DNA of 36,356 bases from Natronospirales bacterium (GCA_021816765.1 JAKAXB010000018.1:1-36356), one strand, 5' to 3'; numbered from the stretch's first letter, positions 10,157 to 19,045 are shown. Numbers and translations are program-made. The notes: generated by a model not told the origin, from the letters alone.

Positions 10157-10974
10157 CACGGTTTTCGCCCGCTCACGATGGGCACCTGCCACACGGCGTA
10201 GCCCAGGGGATTGCGGATACAGGCGGCCAGATCATCGAAATGGGCACGGGCGTCCCCGGGATGCATACTCGCCAGTTCCGCCACCGTCGAGGCATAGCCG
10301 TCGCGCCAGGCTTCGAAGATGCGCGCCATGATTTCCCGCGGTACGCGCAGCGTATCCACGATGACGTAATCCACGGCGAGATCCCGGATACCGCGGGCTT
10401 GCAATTCGCTCCCGGTGCGCCGGCCGATGCGGGGGTCTATGTGCATGGTCTGTGCGAAACCCGCCATGGCCCGTTGCCAAAAGCCGTCCAGGTCGTAGCG
10501 CGTCGGCCAAGCGTGGATCATACCGTAGTCTTCCACCAGCAGGTGCAGCCGACCGCCGGGACGGGTGACGCGGATGAGTTCGGCGATGACACGCTGCGCT
10601 TCCGGCACCGACTGCAGCATGTGGCGACAGGCGACGAAATCGAAGCTCGCATCGGGAAATTTCAGAGCAAAGCCATCGCCTTCGCAGAACTCCAGCCGCG
10701 GAGCGAGACGGGCATGACGCTGCCGGGCATAAGCCACGTGTTCCGGCAGGATTTCGATGCCGAGAACCCGTGCCTTGGGCAGGAATTCCGCCATGCGCGC
10801 AGTGAATTCGCCGGTGCCGCAGCCCACGTCGAGGACCGACGCGCTATCCGGCAAGGCATAAGCGCGGATGAATGCCTGTTCCTGCGGCCAGATGGCCTCG
10901 ATCTGGGCCGCCAGGGTGCGCACCATGGACGCGTCGCTCATGTGTTGCTTTTGCGGATTCAGGTCCGTGGTCAT
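10156..10974 (-). CDS. Class I SAM-dependent methyltransferase
   Basis: This 272-residue protein has a Rossmann-type SAM site: motif I VLDVGCGTGEFTARM (about residues 47-61), the acidic end of strand 2 in VLGIEIL, FCEGDGFALKFPDASFDFVACRHMLQSVP (motifs II-III) and VTRPGGRLHLLVEDYG. These fit the Methyltransf_11/UbiE-like group. The substrate is unknown. The first 20 residues look disordered, so Met12 is an alternative start. Its stop overlaps the start of a wrecked GNAT gene, which suggests the pair once worked together. It is divergent from the permease gene. Confidence 0.88.
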   Translation of the reverse strand: MTTDLNPQKQHMSDASMVRTLAAQIEAIWPQEQAFIRAYALPDSASVLDVGCGTGEFTARMAEFLPKARVLGIEILPEHVAYARQRHARLAPRLEFCEGDGFALKFPDASFDFVACRHMLQSVPEAQRVIAELIRVTRPGGRLHLLVEDYGMIHAWPTRYDLDGFWQRAMAGFAQTMHIDPRIGRRTGSELQARGIRDLAVDYVIVDTLRVPREIMARIFEAWRDGYASTVAELASMHPGDARAHFDDLAACIRNPLGYAVWQVPIVSGRKP

Positions 10975-11094
10975 GGCGGTTCAAGCCGGTGGAGGGCGGC
11001 AGACGGGGATTATAAGGATGCCGCGCTTGCGCGCCAGGGCGGGCTTGGTTAGCCTCTCGCATCCCTCCCATCCCGTCGCAGAAGGAGCGCGTCC

Positions 11095-12681
11095 GTGGCC
11101 CAGGGCAAATTGCGCAAAGAAGCGGGCCTGGTCGGCCTGTTGTTCGCAGGCGTGAGTTCCATGATCGGCTCCGGCTGGCTGTTCGGCCCCATGCACGCCG
11201 CCAAAGACGCCGGGCCGCTCAGCATCGGCTCCTGGGCCATAGCCGCGCTGGTGGTGGGCCTCATCGCGCTGGTGTACGCGGAACTCGGGCCGCTGTTCAC
11301 GCGCAGCGGCGGCCTGATGTACATGAGCCTCATCAGCCACGGCCGGCTGGTGGGACGCATCTGGAGCTGGATCCTGTTTCTGGCCTACGTGTCCATCGCG
11401 CCGGTGGAGGCCATGGCGGTGGTGACCTATGCCAACAGCTACCTGCCCGGAATGGTGCATCCACATACGGGCCTGCTGACCGGTGTGGGCGTAGTGGTAT
11501 CGGTGATTGTGCTGGGGTTGCTCACGGTGCTCAATTTTCTGGTGCTGCGGCTCATCCTGCTGCTCAACGCGGTTGCCACCTGGATCAAGGTATGTGCGCC
11601 CATCGGCACCATCATTGTACTGCTGATCTTTTCGTATCATCCGGAGAACTTGACGGTGCCAGCCCACGCCAGCGGCAACGTAATGCACATGTTCACTGCC
11701 ATCTCCACGGCCGGCGTATTCTTCTCATTGTTCGGCTTTACCCAGGCCATCCAGCTGGCAGGCGAGACGGCGAATCCATCGCGCAACATTCCCATTGCCG
11801 TCATCGGCACCATCATCATCGGCGCTGTGATTTTCGTGCTGGTACAGTACGCTTTTGTAGCGGCGGTGCCACCGGCAATCCTCACCCACGACGGCTGGAG
11901 CGGACTGAACTTCAGCGGTATCTCCGGTCCCATGGCCGGCCTCGCCATCACCATCGGCGCCTCTTTCTGGGCTTATGCGCTGTTTGCCGACGCCATCATC
12001 TCTCCGACGTTCTGCGGTTACATCTGGACCACCGCCACCTCGCGCATGCTCATGGCCATCTCTGACGAGAAACTGGGCCCCAGGCAATTGACCCGTATCA
12101 ACCGCCACGGCGTACCCTGGGTGGCGCTGATTGCCACCTTCGTTATCGGTTTGCTGTTCTTTTTCCCGTTTCCTTCCTGGCAAAAGCTCGTGGACTACGC
12201 ATCATTGGCGACGGTGCTGTCCTATGGACTCGGCTGTATCGTGCTGCTGCAAATGCGCCGCGTGATGCCGCAGGTGCACCGGCCTTTCCGCTTATGGTGG
12301 GCCTGGTTTATCGCGCCCCTGGCCTTCATTGCCTCCAACTTCGTGATGTTCTGGGCGGGGTTTGCCGTAATGAGTTTTTTGTTTGCAATTCTGTTGATCG
12401 CGCTGGTGACGTACCTGATTTATCGCGCACTGAAACCCGGTGAGAAAGACCCTCTCGACTGGCGTCATGCCTTGTGGCTGATCCCTTATTTCGGCGGCAT
12501 GTGGATATTGAGCGGGGTCGGCCCCGCATCCATGGGCGGCAGTGGCCTGCTCAACATTTACTGGGACATGCTGGCAGTGGCGGTACTGAGCGTCAGTATT
12601 CTGTATATCGCCCTGCATAGCAGCGTGACCGCCGAGCGCTCCCGGGAATATTACGACGGAATCCTGAAAGCGGACACCTGA
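11095..12681 (+). CDS. APC superfamily amino-acid/polyamine permease
   Basis: This 528-residue integral membrane protein has about 12 helices. The N-terminal GLVGLLFAGVSSMIGSGWLFGP matches the APC signature in helix 1, where the unwound GSG region binds substrate. TQAIQLAGETANPSRNIPIAV in helix 6 and the following loop is also characteristic. The start is GTG at 11095 with AGAAGGAG about 8 bp upstream. Such carriers import amino acids or related amines with protons or by exchange. The specificity cannot be read from the sequence, and the gene stands alone. Confidence 0.9.
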   Translation: MAQGKLRKEAGLVGLLFAGVSSMIGSGWLFGPMHAAKDAGPLSIGSWAIAALVVGLIALVYAELGPLFTRSGGLMYMSLISHGRLVGRIWSWILFLAYVSIAPVEAMAVVTYANSYLPGMVHPHTGLLTGVGVVVSVIVLGLLTVLNFLVLRLILLLNAVATWIKVCAPIGTIIVLLIFSYHPENLTVPAHASGNVMHMFTAISTAGVFFSLFGFTQAIQLAGETANPSRNIPIAVIGTIIIGAVIFVLVQYAFVAAVPPAILTHDGWSGLNFSGISGPMAGLAITIGASFWAYALFADAIISPTFCGYIWTTATSRMLMAISDEKLGPRQLTRINRHGVPWVALIATFVIGLLFFFPFPSWQKLVDYASLATVLSYGLGCIVLLQMRRVMPQVHRPFRLWWAWFIAPLAFIASNFVMFWAGFAVMSFLFAILLIALVTYLIYRALKPGEKDPLDWRHALWLIPYFGGMWILSGVGPASMGGSGLLNIYWDMLAVAVLSVSILYIALHSSVTAERSREYYDGILKADT

Positions 12682-12703
12682 TCCACCAGCGGACGCCCAG
12701 GGA

Positions 12704-13339
12704 GTGAGGAGATTCTGTCTTGGCGACCGCATCCGTTCAGTACGCGGCAGGCTGGCGGCGCTGGTATTCATCTTCCGCGCACAGCCGCCGCCCGACATTC
12801 CGGCCACACCGGTGAAAATCACCCTGCGTTCGGCAAAAGCCGCGCACATCCTGACATTGAAAAGTTCCCGGCCAAGACACCGGCCCAAGCACGCAGCGGG
12901 TCGAAACCGGACGCGGCGGATAACCGCCAAACCAGTGCCGTTGAAGGACAAAAAAAACACGCTGTCGAAAAGCGTGAACTGGCAGCAGCAGATAGATAGC
13001 GCCGCGAAGGCCTACGCACAGCGTCAGGCGAATCCATCGGAAATCCTGCTGCCGCACACCCCGGCGGATGCGGATTTGCAACACGCCATGCAGACGCCGC
13101 GCAAGCCATCGGTCATGCGGAATGGCGAAAGCTACCGCTCCATTTATGGAGGAACCATCGTGAAATCATATGGGGTGTGCAGCTGGTTGCAAACCATCCA
13201 ATTCGGCCCCTCGCCTTCCAACCGGACGACAATTGCGTTCCTGACGCACTGCCCGGGTGAATACCAGCCCAGCGCCGGGCGGAAATTGCTGGAGTGGGCA
13301 AATAAAAAACGGGCGAAAATGTCCAGGTCACCACGCTGA
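12704..13339 (+). CDS. Hypothetical protein with proline/basic linker
   Basis: This 211-residue frame starts at GTG 12704. It has a short hydrophobic stretch (RLAALVFIFRAQPPPDIP), a basic linker rich in Arg, Lys and Pro, then a helix-like part (VNWQQQIDSAAKAYAQRQ), an LLPHTPADAD segment and a C-terminal half with CSWLQTIQFG and THCPGEY. The plan of a membrane stub, linker and small periplasmic domain resembles uncharacterised proteobacterial proteins of TonB-linker style. The start is uncertain and no function is assigned. Its stop lies 10 bp from the stop of the convergent permease gene. Confidence 0.55.
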   Translation: MRRFCLGDRIRSVRGRLAALVFIFRAQPPPDIPATPVKITLRSAKAAHILTLKSSRPRHRPKHAAGRNRTRRITAKPVPLKDKKNTLSKSVNWQQQIDSAAKAYAQRQANPSEILLPHTPADADLQHAMQTPRKPSVMRNGESYRSIYGGTIVKSYGVCSWLQTIQFGPSPSNRTTIAFLTHCPGEYQPSAGRKLLEWANKKRAKMSRSPR

Positions 13340-13349
13340 TAACCATGCC

Positions 13350-14132
13350 TCAACTGCGCAGACCCACTCCGTTGTGTAACAAATAGAGACTGAAGCTGAA
13401 CAGGCCGATGATGAAGAAAAGGATGATGGCATAGGCGGTGCCGATACCGATGTCGGATACCCCCAGGATGCCGTAGCGAAACGCATTCACCATGTAGAGA
13501 ATCGGATTGGCCCTAGCTATATGCTGCCAGACCACCGGCAGCATGTTGATGGAATAGAACACGCCGCCGAGGTAGGTGAGCGGCGTAAGCACGAACGTCG
13601 GAACGATGGTGACATCGTCGAATTTCTTGGCAAACACGGCGTTGATGAGCCCGCCCAGCGAAAACACCACCGCCGTGAGGATGACCACCGACAAGGTCAC
13701 AAAAGGATGCACCATGTGCAGGCGTGTGAAGAACAATGCGATGATGGTAACGAGAATGCCCACCAGCAGACCCCGCACCACGCCACCCACCACGTAGCCC
13801 AGCACAATCATGTAATTCGGCAGAGGCGATACCAGCAGTTCCTCTATGTGACGCCCGAACTTGGCGCCGAAAAACGACGACACCACATTGGTGTAGGAGC
13901 TGGTAATCACCGACATCATGATGAGACCCGGTGCAATATAGGCCATGTAGCTGAAGCCCCCCAACTGACCCACGCGACTGCCGATGAGACTGCCGAAGAT
14001 GATGAAATACAGGGTCATGGTGATGGCGGGCGGCACCAGGGTCTGTATCCAGATACGCAGCACGCGTCCCACTTCCTTGATAACGATGGTCTGGAAACCG
14101 ATGTAATTCTCGCGCAACCTGCTCGGTCTCAT
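13350..14132 (-). CDS. yadH: ABC-2 type exporter, permease subunit (YadH-like)
   Basis: This 260-residue inner-membrane protein has six helices of the ABC-2 family. FQTIVIKEVGRVLRIWIQTLVPPAITMTLYFIIFGSLIG begins the domain, and GRHIEELLVSPLPNYMIVLGYVVGGVVRG contains the coupling helix. PLTYLGGVFYSINMLPVVWQHIARANPILYMVNAFRYG is the conserved C-terminal block. It resembles E. coli YadH in length and motifs. The ATPase gene ends 5 bp upstream, so the two form an operon and a transporter. The substrate is unknown. Confidence 0.93.
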   Translation of the reverse strand: MRPSRLRENYIGFQTIVIKEVGRVLRIWIQTLVPPAITMTLYFIIFGSLIGSRVGQLGGFSYMAYIAPGLIMMSVITSSYTNVVSSFFGAKFGRHIEELLVSPLPNYMIVLGYVVGGVVRGLLVGILVTIIALFFTRLHMVHPFVTLSVVILTAVVFSLGGLINAVFAKKFDDVTIVPTFVLTPLTYLGGVFYSINMLPVVWQHIARANPILYMVNAFRYGILGVSDIGIGTAYAIILFFIIGLFSFSLYLLHNGVGLRS

Positions 14133-14137
14133 GAAGG

Positions 14138-15052
14138 TCAGCCTTTGCCTTCCACCAGCCTTACAAAGAGTTCTTCCAGGCGGTTCACCTTGTTGCGCAT
14201 GCTGAGTACCTGTACGTTGTTTTTCGTGAGCATGTCAAAGAGTGTATTGATGTTCTGGGATTTGTTCACCTCCACTTCCAGCGTGGTGTCGTCCACCTGA
14301 GTAACGGCATAACCATCCAGCGGCCGCAGCTCGCGCAACGGTTCCCGCAGATTGAGGACGAATATCTCGCTATGCAGTTTTTCAAGCAAATCCCGGGTGC
14401 GACCCTGCACAATAATCTCGCCGTGATCAATGATGGCCACGCGTTGGCAGAGGTTTTCCGCTTCCTCCAGGTAATGGGTGGTGAGGATGATGGTGATGCC
14501 CTCGCGGTTGATCTTCTTGAGAAAGTCCCACATGGAGCGGCGCACCTCGATGTCCACGCCGGCGGTGGGTTCGTCCAGAATCAGGAGCTTCGGCTCGTGC
14601 ACCAGCGCACGGGCGATCATCAGGCGGCGTTTCATGCCCCCCGAGAGCGTGCGCGACATGTCGTGGCGCTTGTCCCAGAGCGAAAGCTGGCGCAGGTATT
14701 TCTCGGCGCGCTCGCGCGCCAGCCGGCGCGGCAATCCGTAGAAGCCGCCCTGGTTCACCACGATGTCACCGACTTTCTCGAACTGGTTGAAATTGATTTC
14801 CTGCGGCACCAGACCGATGCAGGATTTGGCCGCTTCGATGTCGGTGTCTATGTCATAGCCGAACACCGTGACCTGCCCGCCGGTCTTGTTCACCAGCGAG
14901 GTGACAATGCCGATGGCGGTGGTCTTGCCGGCGCCGTTGGGACCCAGCAGCGCGATGAATTCCCCCGGCTGCACCTCCAGGCTGATCCCCTTGAGGGCCT
15001 GCACACCGTTCTTGTAGGTTTTGGTGAGTGCGTGGAGGGAGAGCGCTTGCAT
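14138..15052 (-). CDS. yadG: ABC exporter ATP-binding subunit (YadG-like)
   Basis: This 304-residue ATPase shows Walker A GPNGAGKTT (about residues 38-46), the Q-loop in GLVPQE, the signature LSGGMKRRL, Walker B LLILDEPTAGVD and the switch His in TTHYLEEAE. The roughly 80-residue C-terminal extension after the ATPase fold is usual in this family. With the next gene it forms a two-component ABC-2 exporter like E. coli YadGH. It is divergent from the DUF2062 gene. Confidence 0.95.
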   Translation of the reverse strand: MQALSLHALTKTYKNGVQALKGISLEVQPGEFIALLGPNGAGKTTAIGIVTSLVNKTGGQVTVFGYDIDTDIEAAKSCIGLVPQEINFNQFEKVGDIVVNQGGFYGLPRRLARERAEKYLRQLSLWDKRHDMSRTLSGGMKRRLMIARALVHEPKLLILDEPTAGVDIEVRRSMWDFLKKINREGITIILTTHYLEEAENLCQRVAIIDHGEIIVQGRTRDLLEKLHSEIFVLNLREPLRELRPLDGYAVTQVDDTTLEVEVNKSQNINTLFDMLTKNNVQVLSMRNKVNRLEELFVRLVEGKG

Positions 15053-15259
15053 GGCCGGCTTGAGGGAAACCGCGACCTTGACGGGGCGCCAAGCATAACA
15101 TGGCGGCCACGAAGTGTGGCATGCGCACCGGTGTCTCGCCCGGCGTAGTGGTTGGTTCTCGCCGGTTGGTTACCAATCGTCTTGACAGCCGAGCGGGATC
15201 AACGGAATGCATCCCTGTGCGTATATCCTGTGGCATAGTGCGGTCCTGCGACGGGATAC

Positions 15260-15751
15260 ATGAAACTACGCAACCACAAATCCATACGGCTCATCGTGGA
15301 ATTGCTGAGCCAGGGCATCACGCCCCACAAGATTGCGCTTACGGTGGCGCTGGGCATACTGCTGGGGATGACACCGGTACTCGGTTCCACCACCATTCTT
15401 TGCGTGATCGCGGCGGTGGTATTCCGCATCAACCTGCCGCTGATCCAGGTGGTGAATTACCTCGCCTATCCCCTGCAACTGCTGCTGCTGGTGCCCTTCA
15501 TTCAGGCGGGCCAATGGCTGTTCCACCAGCCGCCGCTGCCGTTCTCGTTCGCACAGATTATCGCCCTGTTGCGCATGAGTTTCTGGCATACCGCCGGGCT
15601 GCTGTGGAATTACACCCTGCATGGTCTGGTGGCGTGGCTGATATTGGGCGGCGGGGCCGCCGTGCTGATTTATTTGGTACTGCGTCCGGTTCTCGACTAT
15701 GCGCTCACACGCGGATCCGCGACTACCGAATCTGCAACCGACGGAAACTGA
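15260..15751 (+). CDS. DUF2062 membrane protein
   Basis: This 163-residue protein matches the DUF2062 pattern: a short basic N-terminus, LLSQGITPHKIALTVALGILLGMTPVLGSTTILCVIAAVVFRINLPLIQVVNYLAYPLQLLLLVPFIQAGQWLF, then a TM near the C-terminus. It has three to four hydrophobic helices. The GxxxGxxPxxG turn in the first helical hairpin is typical. The function of the family is unknown; members are inner-membrane proteins often near cell-surface genes. Its last bases overlap the remnant of a DUF192 gene on the other strand. Confidence 0.88.
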   Translation: MKLRNHKSIRLIVELLSQGITPHKIALTVALGILLGMTPVLGSTTILCVIAAVVFRINLPLIQVVNYLAYPLQLLLLVPFIQAGQWLFHQPPLPFSFAQIIALLRMSFWHTAGLLWNYTLHGLVAWLILGGGAAVLIYLVLRPVLDYALTRGSATTESATDGN

Positions 15752-15837
15752 AGCGCTCGCCGGGCCGGATGCCGAGTTTTTCAGCGGTACCGGCGTTCAG
15801 TTCCAGCACATATTTCGCCGGCGCGGCTGGCAGACCA
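15723..15837 (-). pseudogene. C-terminal remnant of a second DUF192 gene
   Basis: Read on the minus strand, 15837-15723 encodes LPAAPAKYVLELNAGTAEKLGIRPGERFSFRRLQIR then TAG. This corresponds almost residue for residue to the end of the intact DUF192 protein 1.2 kb away (APAKYVLELKAGVAEKLGIKADDRFTIR). The rest of the domain is absent: beyond about 15838 the sequence belongs to a lipoprotein gene. DNA identity between the two copies is only moderate by eye, so this is an old paralogue or displaced orthologue and not a fresh duplication. Confidence 0.75.
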
Positions 15838-16524
15838 TCATGGCGAGTAGTTTACAAAACACTTACTTTGCTGTAGGAGATAGCAGAACGGGACGGTGAA
15901 GTGCAGGGTTTTTCCCGCTAGGTTCAATGACTTTGGAGGTGGCGGAAGCTTGAAATGTTTGAATTCATTGATTACGGCATTTTCAATGGTTTTTGATGCA
16001 TCGGCTTGAATGATGGCCACATGGGATACCATACCATCTCTATAACCAAAGCTGACTATTAGCCAACCCTGTTGTTTGTTGAGCAAAGCAGCAAACGGAT
16101 AGTGTGCGTGCTGCTCAATATCGTTGTGTAATGCCTCGTAAAAACTGTCTTGAGTCGGTTTTAGATCAATCGTGACTTGGAACGTATGTGGCACCGGAGC
16201 ATAGGAACCATAAGGCCATGGAGTGTTCTTCACGTTCATAATCTGTCTGGCAATATAATAGTCAATCTTATCTGAGCCTGTAGATTTAATGACCCGCAAT
16301 GCGTGCAGCTGTCTTGACTGATACGTGAATTGCATAATCGCGTGAAGAGTGGGCCATCCATTGTCGGCCTCTTTCAAAGGATAAGGATATCGAATCGAGG
16401 ACCGTATGGCGGTGTTGAGTGCGGCGACCCACTCGGGGTTGTCCCAATAGGGCTTTGGAGGGGTACTGGCACATCCCGCGAAGAAGATAACGAGAGCGAC
16501 CAGCGCATAGACTCTGCATGACAT
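15838..16524 (-). CDS. Lipoprotein with two TonB-C-like domains
   Basis: This 228-residue protein has a lipoprotein signal (MSCRVYALVALVIFFAGCASTPP; lipobox Cys near residue 18). Two repeats follow, each resembling a TonB C-terminal domain: RYPYPLKEADNGWP...LHALRVIKSTGSDKIDYYIARQIMNVKNTPWP and HYPFAALLNKQQGWLIVSFGYRDGMVSHVAIIQADASKTIENAVINEFKHFKLPPPP. It should be anchored to the outer or inner membrane, facing the periplasm. Base composition is visibly poorer in GC than its neighbours, it abuts a truncated DUF192 gene, and hairpins lie upstream, all suggesting acquisition. The function is unknown. Confidence 0.75.
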   Translation of the reverse strand: MSCRVYALVALVIFFAGCASTPPKPYWDNPEWVAALNTAIRSSIRYPYPLKEADNGWPTLHAIMQFTYQSRQLHALRVIKSTGSDKIDYYIARQIMNVKNTPWPYGSYAPVPHTFQVTIDLKPTQDSFYEALHNDIEQHAHYPFAALLNKQQGWLIVSFGYRDGMVSHVAIIQADASKTIENAVINEFKHFKLPPPPKSLNLAGKTLHFTVPFCYLLQQSKCFVNYSP

Positions 16525-16613
16525 CGCGATTTCGTCATGTAACTTTGAAGGGGAAGGTCTTAAGCTTACCGCTACGAATCCATAGACGGCAATGTACCCA
16601 CGCAACTAAACAA

Positions 16614-16769
16614 CCCTCGCCTATAAGGCGAGGGGTTTAAGGAGCGTCGCCTGGAAGGCGACAAAAAACCCAAATGCTTTGCTCACACACGCTCCACCAC
16701 AAGGTTCAAGATTAATGGCTCATGGGCTTCGCCTGAAGGCGAGGGGTTTCCACCATCCCCGAGGGGGAC
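16614..16769. repeat. Cluster of four small GC-rich hairpins
   Basis: Four hairpins lie within 156 bp: CCCTCGCCT/AGGCGAGGG (16614-16634, loop ATA), GTCGCCT/AGGCGAC (16646-16662, loop GGA, followed by six A), TCGCC/GGCGA around 16729-16742, and TCCCC/GGGGA around 16755-16767. Three share the core CGCCT...AGGCG, so they look related. They fill most of the 385-bp gene-free stretch 16525-16909. They could be a REP-like element or the end of an IS200/IS605-type element, but no transposase is present. Confidence 0.5.
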
Positions 16770-16909
16770 ACTAAGGCTGTGCTTGGCTCAGGGAGCATGC
16801 CACGTTTGACGGGGTATTACCGGCCAGCGCCGGTACCAGTTTACCTGGGATTACGCCCGGTTCTCGGCATGGCGCTGGTTCGGCATACTAGCGGCCCGCA
16901 AATCCGCGA

Positions 16910-17359
16910 TTAACGGATCGTGAACCGGTCGTCGGCTTTGATACCCAGTTTTTCCGCCACACCAGCCTTGAGTTCCAGCACGTACTTTGCGGGTGCCGCA
17001 CTGGCATACGTTTGACAGGAATCCGTTTTGCAAGGCGGCGTATCCGCCGAGACGTTGATGAGCCGGCGCTGGGCATCGAAGAACAGGATATCCAGCGGAA
17101 TGAGTGTGTGCTTCATCCAGAAATAGCGCAGCTGCGCATCATGGTAAATGAATAACATGCCGTGGTCAGATGTCAAGTGTGTGCGGTACATCAGGCCACG
17201 ATCCCGCGCGGCTTCCGTTCTCGCAATTTCCACACTGAAACTATGACCCGCGAGTTTCACGTGGGATCCCGCGGGGTTCGCCGCAAACACGGCCGACGTG
17301 GCAATGAACAAGGCAAACAGCAAGTTTCGGCTCAAAATAGGTGGACGGCGCATCAGCAT
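16910..17359 (-). CDS. DUF192 periplasmic protein
   Basis: This 149-residue protein has a signal peptide (ILSRNLLFALFIATSAVFAANP) and a full DUF192 domain: VEIARTEAARDRGLMYRTHLTSDHGMLFIYHDAQLRYFWMKHTLIPLDILFFDAQRRLINVSADTPPC...YVLELKAGVAEKLGIKADD. The GLMYR...GMLF and FWMKHTLIPLDI segments are the family hallmarks. The biochemical role is unknown. It starts 14 bp after the stop of the hydrolase gene, so the two are co-transcribed. A C-terminal remnant of a related gene lies at 15723-15837. Confidence 0.9.
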   Translation of the reverse strand: MLMRRPPILSRNLLFALFIATSAVFAANPAGSHVKLAGHSFSVEIARTEAARDRGLMYRTHLTSDHGMLFIYHDAQLRYFWMKHTLIPLDILFFDAQRRLINVSADTPPCKTDSCQTYASAAPAKYVLELKAGVAEKLGIKADDRFTIR

Positions 17360-17373
17360 TTTCTCCCGATGAT

Positions 17374-18879
17374 TTAATTGATGGGTGCGCCCGGCGGCTG
17401 CTTGGTGAAATCTTGCGGTGAAGGATTCTGGGTCAGGCGGTACACGCCCTCTCGTATGATGCGGCGCATGACGATATCCACGATGGTGGTTTGGTTGGGT
17501 TTGATGAGATTCTTGAGATTACCCGTCGTCGCCTTAAGGGTTGCCGGCTGATAGAGCACGAAGCCGTCCTGAGGGTAGGGCACCACGTGCAGGCCGAGGC
17601 CGTCGCAGGGCGGCAGCGCTGGCCGCAATTGCCGGCCTTTGTACATCACCGCCGGGCCGCCCAGCATGCGGGTGTAATTGATGTAGTAGGTGATGGTGCC
17701 GGGGTCCAGGTGATTGCGCTGGCGGTCGATGAAAAACCCCGGCGGCAAGGCATTGGGGCTATTGTCCTTGCCCGCCGTGAGAATGACATCGAAATCCTTG
17801 ATGGCGTTGCCTTGATCATCGCGCAGACGGAATACAAGTATACAGCAGGGATCCTTGATGACTTGGCGCTCGAAGGGACCGAACCCGCTGCGGTCCTCCA
17901 CCTGCTCCTGCTGCTGCACTTCAGCCGTCTGCGCGCGGAAAGCGTCGAACACCGCCGCATAATTCTTGAGGGTGTTGACGCGCAGGCACTGCAGGATGCC
18001 GCTCACGGCGGCGTTGGGAATGCCGGCGGCGGGAATGCTGCGCATGATGCCCATGCGCACGTCCGAATGGCACACGCCCGGTATCACCGCCATGGGTACC
18101 GCCGGTGAGACTTGCGCCGCACCCGCCCTGAGCAGGGGCGCGCTGAAGCCGAGTTTGGCGCGCGCGTCCGCCGCCGGTGCCATCTGTTCCAGGCGCACAT
18201 GGGTGTAATTGAGGTTGGCCGCCGCCACACGCACCACGCCGTCCGAGCCCATCTCGGCGGTGTAGCTGTTGACGAAATCGTAAAGCTGCGGATCGTGGCA
18301 CTGACCGGTGAGCACGAAGGGGAACACGCCTTTGGGACCGATGTATTCTCCGCCCCGCCGCAGCCACTCGAGATTGACCGCCAGACTCTGGGGACTGCCC
18401 AGTTCCAGCCAGTCCAGCACGCCGGTACCCACTTCCACACCCTCGAACCAGGCCCTGAGCCGCGACAGCTTGGACAGCCCCAATTGCACCAGCGCCGAGC
18501 CGAAATTGGCCGGCGCCAGCATGATGAGGTGGCTCAAGGGCGGGTGCTTGCGCCCGGCGCTGACGTAGAAGTGATGCAACCAGGCGCGGATCACCGGGCC
18601 GCCGGTGGAATGGGTGATGCAGGCAAAACGCCGGCCCTGCTTCAGGGCGTCGCCTACTTCCCGTTGCAGCGCCGCCTGGAAAGCACGGGCAATGTCAGGA
18701 ACCCTGACCTCGTTGTGGAAGCTGATGTATTCGGACAACCAGATGTTGCGTACGTCAATGTCCAGGTCCGTTGCACGGCGTGCTTCGAGCCTGAGGCGAT
18801 CCGGCAGGCCGCCGTAGGTGCCGGTATTGCGCACGCTCCAGCCGTGCACCAGGACCACAATACGCTTCTGCCGGGTCAT
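17374..18879 (-). CDS. Large lipase-like alpha/beta hydrolase with C-terminal beta domain
   Basis: This 501-residue protein begins with an alpha/beta hydrolase fold: IVVLVHGWSVRNTGTYGGLPDRL gives the oxyanion strand, and ACITHSTGGPVIRAWLHHF carries the nucleophile Ser in T-H-S-T-G (about residue 91), a variant of GxSxG. LAPANFGSALVQLGLSKLSRL resembles triacylglycerol lipases. The acid is likely the Asp in MGSDGVVRV and the His in GVCHSDV. Residues from about 340 on (ILVFRLRDDQGNAIKDFDVILTAGKDN...) look like a beta-sandwich. There is no signal peptide. The start follows GAGGAGCAGG. It may be a phospholipase or esterase; export is unproven. Confidence 0.75.
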   Translation of the reverse strand: MTRQKRIVVLVHGWSVRNTGTYGGLPDRLRLEARRATDLDIDVRNIWLSEYISFHNEVRVPDIARAFQAALQREVGDALKQGRRFACITHSTGGPVIRAWLHHFYVSAGRKHPPLSHLIMLAPANFGSALVQLGLSKLSRLRAWFEGVEVGTGVLDWLELGSPQSLAVNLEWLRRGGEYIGPKGVFPFVLTGQCHDPQLYDFVNSYTAEMGSDGVVRVAAANLNYTHVRLEQMAPAADARAKLGFSAPLLRAGAAQVSPAVPMAVIPGVCHSDVRMGIMRSIPAAGIPNAAVSGILQCLRVNTLKNYAAVFDAFRAQTAEVQQQEQVEDRSGFGPFERQVIKDPCCILVFRLRDDQGNAIKDFDVILTAGKDNSPNALPPGFFIDRQRNHLDPGTITYYINYTRMLGGPAVMYKGRQLRPALPPCDGLGLHVVPYPQDGFVLYQPATLKATTGNLKNLIKPNQTTIVDIVMRRIIREGVYRLTQNPSPQDFTKQPPGAPIN

Positions 18880-19045
18880 GCCTGCTCCTCAGTTTCCGGT
18901 CAGGGGTGTGTTGAAAATCCCGTCCCTGTACCCATATTAGCCCACAACAACGCCGTGCGCTCCGTTGTCGGGGTCAGCACGGGTGTTTCCCATCCGGTGC
19001 TATCATACGCACCATCATTTACGTCCGATCCTTCAGGTGAACAGC

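Noticed and set aside
13521..14300. Long plus-strand frame (259 codons, very His-rich) opposite yadH
   Set aside because: It is the complement of a well-supported ABC permease gene; His-rich content comes from reading reversed hydrophobic codons.
14372..15148. 258-codon plus-strand frame opposite yadG
   Set aside because: Antisense shadow of an ATPase gene with all motifs intact; no ribosome-binding site or recognisable domain.
16614..16769. Considered as a CRISPR array or attC-type site
   Set aside because: No regularly spaced identical repeats with unique spacers, and no integrase or cas gene nearby.
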